Source: Solen grandis
Lineage: Eukaryota > Mollusca > Bivalvia > Adapedonta > Solenidae
Length of the DNA stretch: 64,000 nucleotides
Direction: 5' to 3'
NCBI GenBank assembly: GCA_021229015.1
Contig: CM037795.1
Coordinates: 16,760,117-16,824,116, forward strand
Numbering within the stretch: position 1 is the stretch's first letter; every line of letters starts with the position of its first letter. The translations under genes and the position numbers were made by a program. The notes under the pieces were generated by a model. That model was not told the DNA's origin. It saw only the letters and a program-made list of their open reading frames with translations, and searched no databases. Below are positions 58,801 to 64,000 of the stretch, one piece after another.

Positions 58801-58842
58801 TGCCAAGATGTCAAGACACATCTATATGAGACAGAGGATTAA
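58775..58842. mobile_element. MITE family 2 end fragment
   Basis: CAGACCCTGGATCTGCTCAG then TTTGCCAAGATGTC and TATATGAGACAGAGGATTAA, a drifted right half of family 2. Confidence 0.5.
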
Positions 58843-59332
58843 TCACAGAAATTTGTAATTATAATTATGACATCTAAAACTTCCTTGAATCCTTCCAAAG
58901 CCAAGTTCAAAATTATTGTAAATGATTTAAAGAAAGCATCATTTCTATAGGCTGACCGCAAAGTTCTAAGTGCATAAGAAGGAACAATTGAAAGGTCAAC
59001 CCCAGAACACTACATCACTCAAGTATTGGTGACCACTAAGAGAATTCCACATCTGGCTTTCACTGCCAATACCAGACATATCTATATGAACATGGTCAAG
59101 TAGTTCTGTAACCTTGTGAGCCTTGGTCAAGACCAGACAATGACCCACAGATACATTTATGGCACACAGTTCTTTGTACTTGATCCTTATTGATATGTTA
59201 TATGTTCACCTACATATGATCCTGTAGAGCACAGTGTATATACATTACATTAAGAATAGAATAGAGAAAATATAAAGAGCATTGAGTAGATTTTGAACTA
59301 CTTCATACAGTTAAAATTGTCATAACCACCTC

Positions 59333-59611
59333 AAAGAGACAAGTTTTGACAATTGGCAAGCAGAGAGGAGACCTAGGTCAGACAGCTGACCTTATGTTGT
59401 CTAACCCTGATCAGACAGCTGACCTTGTGTTGTCTGACTCTGATCAGAAAGCTGACCTTGTGTTGTCTGATCAGGGTCTCCTTAGTGTTTGCTCATGATC
59501 ATTCAACATTGTAGATCAGATTCTAAATTAAACTTCAGTAGACTAGTACTGACACCTAGTCATAAATCATTACATGAAATTTGTCCATAAATCCTGAGAT
59601 AAAGGGTTAAG
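59333..59611 (+). mobile_element. MITE family 2 with a 33-bp internal triplication
   Basis: The core GGCAAGCAGAGAGGAGACC is followed by three tandem 33-bp units starting TCAGACAGCTGACCTT (59378, 59411, 59444) and the mirror arm CTGATCAGGGTCTCC. The right end is GAGATAAAGGGTTAA. Confidence 0.8.
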
Positions 59612-59629
59612 CAACTAGTCAAACAGTTA

Positions 59630-59811
59630 AATCATGGACTTGTTAGCAGAGCAGACCCAGAGAGCTTCTTGAAGAGCTGTCTTGTCAGGATTCTGTTTGG
59701 AAGCTCATATTCTACACAGACTCATGGTAAGAAAAAAATCCATCTTATACCATTTAAAATTCAAAATAATTGTATTTATTAAGTCTAAATTATGAATTAG
59801 GCAAAGGGTTA
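59630..59811 (+). mobile_element. MITE family 2, diverged copy
   Basis: Directly follows the previous copy. GAGCAGACCCAGAGAGCTTC and GAGCTGTCTTGTCAGGATTC are the eroded palindrome arms; the end is GGCAAAGGGTTAA. Confidence 0.6.
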
Positions 59812-61953
59812 AATACATAATTATAAGAAAATGCCTTTTTTCCGAGTGTATAAAAAGCTGGCTAAGTTTATTCAGATTTGCTGCTGCTGTATACAGGTTG
59901 TCATTAAATAAAAAAAAAAAAAAAAAAGATTTTAGTTATATGATAAATGGAGCACACCATAGATTGCCAATTATATCAAAGACTGACCGCGGAACTGTTC
60001 TAAGTACAAAGAGAAATAGGAGGGAAAGCTTCATGGTCAGCTCTCTATATGAATTAACTCTATAAATAGAAAGTTATTGTTTATACATCCGATACTGAGC
60101 GTTTTGTTAACAAAGATATAAATAACACTTAAGCAGTTATGTGATTTCTGCAATATGGTCTTCGAACTTAGGTATCCTTAAACATCCTGCAGGATGGTAA
60201 ATGAAGAATTATCTAATTTTAAGGTCATTTTAGTGAACAAGGTCAAAAGTTCTATAAGTAACAAAGAGGAGCATTAAATTCTGCGAATATAAAAAGAATG
60301 TTCTTAGTTTCAAGGTCAAATTCAACCATTTCCACTAGAGTAAATTGGAGTTTGTGAGCATGGATAGGGTTTCATTTCAAGAACGGACCAGATATTGCAA
60401 TCAGGCTTTTTTTTTCCAGTTGATGAGAAAGGGACTCTTATACAATAACTTGGGAGAAAATGTGCCATTTTCTTGCAGTGGGGGAAGTAAACCTTTGGGG
60501 TAAAATGCAAAATCGTGAAAAATGCATGAATTAACAGAGGTTCTCAGCAGAGAATACATCTATATTCAGGCAGGAAAAAACCTGCTGACTACACTGATGG
60601 ACAAAAGTTGTGCGATTTGAAATCTGAAGCTTTTAAAAGGTCAACGTAGCGGCAATATTATTGATGATGTAAATATAGATAAATAGGACTTCCCTGTCAA
60701 CTTGTAGGAATATCAGTTTATTTCAAATTCAGTGAGTTCCTTATATGGAAAACATATTGCATGGGCAAGTAGAATTAGGTCATCTAAAACTGACTCACCT
60801 TGATCCAACAGCAACATTATCCTACCAAGTCAACTGTATTAGAAATACATAGTGTTTTGACATGGATAACTATTATCATTAATTTCTTGCCTGAATTTTG
60901 TCATTACATCCAAACACCTTAGAACTATTTGTCATTATTTCACAAAAGCCACAATGCAAAACATAGTATAAATATATCAATTGAGGTCTGACAGGTTTAT
61001 TTTCATTCCTGCATTACATAAAATTAAATTTGAAATCCATGTATGAGTCTTACCGCATCAAAGATATGAAATTAAGTTGCAGGTTTCCGAGTCCAATTAT
61101 CCCTTTGAAGTCTGTGACATGTATGTTAAGAAGAACAAAAAATGCTTGAAAATTTACTTTAATACTGCATACATCAAAATTAAGTTCAAGACTTGTTCCA
61201 AAAGCATAAACACACCTTCCGCAAGTTGCACTCTGTAAGTTTATTGAATTTACTTACATATTGGCATGCAAGCCTCATAGAAACCCGAGCAAGTATTGGA
61301 CCCGGGCACAGTCGACTTATGTGGACGGAATTTGGAGATCCAACAGCCAATTGCAGCCTTTGCAAATTGCATCGGTAAACTGAAGACAGAAGTCGCTATT
61401 TGTAATGAAACCATGAAAGTTTCCTGTTCCTTCCTTAGTATATTTTAGTAAGGCATATTTGCCAATGAATAATATAAGTTGTGTTTAGAAAAAAAAGGAA
61501 AGAAAATGGAGGACATTCGTGTTTTTCAGCAATTTTGTATTTTCCAAAGGGCCAGACAGTGAGATCAGAATAAATTATACAAATTCCAGAATTAATAAAC
61601 ATTATGATTGGAAAAACACGACTGAAGACACTAGAAAGCAAGTAAAACCCTCTGGACATCTTCTGTCTACCTATATGAACTTAATTTTTGTCCACCATGT
61701 CTGACAAATTCCATACATATCCGCCTGAAACCACATTCATTCTTTTATCCGGGAGAGTGTAATCCAACATATGAAAATAAGGTTAAGCATTAAGAACTAA
61801 TTTTACATAATTTATCTAGCATCATTCGGTGGAACTCGCTGGTTCTGCATCAATCATTAATATTCATAATCAAGTTACATACCTTCTAAATCAATAGTCC
61901 TACATAAAACTGACGCTGTAGCGAAGAGTCAAACTTATTTCTCAAACTTTTCG
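59812..61953. other. No gene seen
   Basis: A-run at 59909-59927. ORFs of about 60 codons at 60322, 61193, 61435 and 61519 have no support. Confidence 0.4.
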
Positions 61954-62168
61954 CTAACGATTTTCCTTATAAGGCTGAAGCACACTGCATCCCATATACA
62001 TTATAAGAAAATTGATCTCGGTCTCGCCAGAAGACACAGTAACATGCCAGTGATACCAGGGCTTCTGGGACACTAAAGTATCCAGAACCTTACTGGCTCT
62101 GCTAACTTCCACAGACACAGTGACGTAATTTGCTGACATATACGACAAGAATTGCTTACATCGAAAAC
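61954..62168 (-). CDS. Exon-like open frame, unidentified
   Basis: The acceptor GCGTTTCTTTCCAG (AG at 62169-62170) leads into two bases plus an open frame of 71 codons to a stop at 61954. It includes KQFLSYMSANYVTVSVEVSR and SQKPWYHWHVTVSSGETEIN. The first 50 residues look beta-rich and protein-like; the rest could be intron. No family is recognised. The flanking 62.2-62.6 kb is GC-richer than average. Confidence 0.3.
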
Positions 62169-63825
62169 CTGGAAAGAAACGCCATCTCCTGTGCGGTTTA
62201 AGCAAAGTAAAAGCATTTATTCAAATTTATGGCTAAACAATATCAATAATTTTGTGTGAAGGGAGTATTGATCGCTCACTGTATGTCTAGACTTCAGTAG
62301 CTGCATCGCTCTACCCACCAGCCGAATCTTCTCTGGAAACTGTATGTACCAATCAGTTCTCCTGCTTAAACACTCACAACCGACAAACCACACCTCCTAC
62401 CAATGTTCTGCAAAATCACGCTAGACTGCTCTTCGTTTGGGAAATTCCTGGAGGTATGTATGATCATCTACGTGGTCTGACCTGGAGACAATAGGCTGAA
62501 CACCGAATTGTTCTATTTTTCTCTGAGATCATCTAATCTCGTTATGGTCTCTGAACATCATTTTATCAATACTATTTCCCTAACAGTCCAAACACTTTGC
62601 AGAGAACTGTATTTGTAATTTTCTGGCTTGTCTTGTACCACTGTTATCAATCATTTAAATGTATTCAACAGCTTTGAACTCTGTATTCAGACTGTCGTAG
62701 AAAATGGGAGTTAATCTTTCCCTCTTCTACCAGTAAAATCCCTTAAGTGACTGCCTTTTATGTACATAAATTCTCATTTGTTTACAGGGCATGATCCCTC
62801 CTAAAGCAATATATGTATGTCCTTATGCCATATGTATTCTCAGAACTTTAATAGCATTTAAAGGTAATGATTTCCTCTTGAAATCTAAAGCAGTGTTGTT
62901 TCACCCCCTCCTTGATAAAAGCCAAGGCAGGGTCCTATCAATTGGTTTTGACCTAAAAAAAAAGAAGGAATTAACGACTTTTCTAGTACGTTTTAAACAC
63001 TCACAGATTTATAATGTGTAGATGCCAATAAACCCTGGAAGAGCAAAGTAAAGTATTTGTAAGTACATTTTTTTTTTCCAGAAACATTTATAATTATATA
63101 TTAAAAGGAAAAACAAGACTGAAATTAAGATTTTTTTTCTACAATGAAAACAAAACTGGCATTGGAAATGGGATCAAAATTCAACCCAAAGTAACAACAA
63201 AACATCTTATGTAAAGTAACATACTCTGAAACTATGAAAATGTATTGTTTTATAATTTTCACTAGTTCTACTTGTGTAATTACTCATTTAAGACTTTAAT
63301 AATACTTTTAAAAATATCTACATTTTTAGAGTGACTGTGTGATTGTCCCAATTCCATAGTAAGTTCTTTATTTTGAGCAACTCTTACTGTAATTAAAACA
63401 GCAATTCAAACAGATTTGCGTTTGATAAAGGGCAGTAACTCATATTTTGCAGAATATCAAACCAATACCTGTCTTGTTTTTTTTTGTTCCATATATATCT
63501 GAATAAAAAAAGGCCTCACAAGAAAAAAAACTTATGAAACGTTTCACATTTCAATTATCTAAGGGCAATAAATCCCATTCTTAACTTTATTATCCATTAC
63601 TATCAAGCCAGACATACTTAAAAAGGAATACCAAAAATCAGAAATGTAAGTTTTTTGGCTAGGGGAAACCACCTGTTAAAGGAAGTAAATTCACCAAAAA
63701 AATCACTAACTTCTTGCTGAAATCATGCTGTATATTTAAAACATGGGTCAATATGGAAATGTATTTTAGATTTTCCAGTAGAATGTAAATGATACGTTCA
63801 TTAGCACTACTACAGGAATTACCTA
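62169..63825. other. No gene seen
   Basis: Unique sequence that becomes AT-rich after 63 kb. The 76-codon ORF at 62791-63021 starts with ATG in weak context and has no motif. Confidence 0.4.
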
Positions 63826-64000
63826 CATCTTTCTGTCATTTGGAGGATTTGTCAACATGAGACATAAGGTACAGTCCTGCCTCAATGCCAATTATTATGC
63901 CATACAAAAGTGCTGACACCCAACTTCCTGGCCATTATGTTCTGAATTACCCTTGATTGTTTGGCACCCAAGTTAATCCTTACAATGCAGTGGGCACTTG
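63826..64000 (-). mobile_element. SINE, cut by the window end
   Basis: GTCATTTGGAGGATTTGTCAAC, ACATAAGGTACAGTCCTGCC and AGTGCTGACACCCAACTTCC match the 3' half of the family at 44768. The tRNA head should lie beyond 64000 if present. Confidence 0.6.

Noticed and set aside
20042..59811. CRISPR-like array of palindromic repeats
   Set aside because: Copies are hundreds to thousands of bases apart, flanked by TTAA, in both orientations and in eukaryotic DNA; they are MITEs.

Overview
This 64-kb window is AT-rich, intron-rich eukaryotic DNA crowded with transposable elements. It looks like an invertebrate metazoan, most likely a bivalve mollusc. That call is an inference from the mix of tRNA-derived SINEs, TTAA-flanked hairpin MITEs, a Ty3/gypsy remnant, a CR1/Jockey-like LINE and kilobase-scale introns; no single sequence proves it. 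There is no prokaryotic gene organisation, no rRNA and no free-standing tRNA gene. A run of exactly 100 N at 25735-25834 marks an assembly gap.

Layout. 1-3005: a minus-strand Ty3/gypsy pol fragment abuts a 5'-truncated, stop-riddled plus-strand LINE. 3156-4408: a terminal-inverted-repeat DNA element with a 5-bp target duplication. 4409-7445: no gene seen. 7446-18400: a three-exon minus-strand gene that I assembled from splice signals. It encodes a predicted 185-residue secreted, cysteine-containing protein, and its 9.6-kb first intron holds a 436-bp fold-back element, a small hairpin, a CRE/E-box-bearing repeat family and a TATA promoter-like block. 18.4-25.2 kb: mostly non-coding, with MITEs and one clear SINE. 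25.2-32.5 kb: exon-like pieces on the minus strand (a last exon at 25229-25399 and candidates near 29.5 and 30.7 kb), a duplicated E-box/CCAAT module and a GC-richer, repeat-poor island. 35.5-46 kb: a dense cluster of MITEs and SINEs. 46.7-47.0 kb: a GAT-based minisatellite that reads as an acidic ORF. 48-64 kb: degenerate SINEs and MITEs, a dynamin-type P-loop exon at 53249-53360, an upstream exon candidate at 56.3-56.4 kb and an exon-like ORF at 62.0 kb, all on the minus strand.

How the parts relate. The best host gene is the secreted-protein gene, because its exon phases agree at both junctions (1 then 1) and each split codon gives a sensible residue. The GTPase exon and the other exon-like pieces are isolated; whether they belong to one long minus-strand gene or to several cannot be settled from sequence alone. 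The most striking repeat biology is a pair of MITE families that share almost the same TTAA-CCCTTT ends but carry different near-perfect central palindromes. There are nine copies of the first and about eleven full or partial copies of the second.
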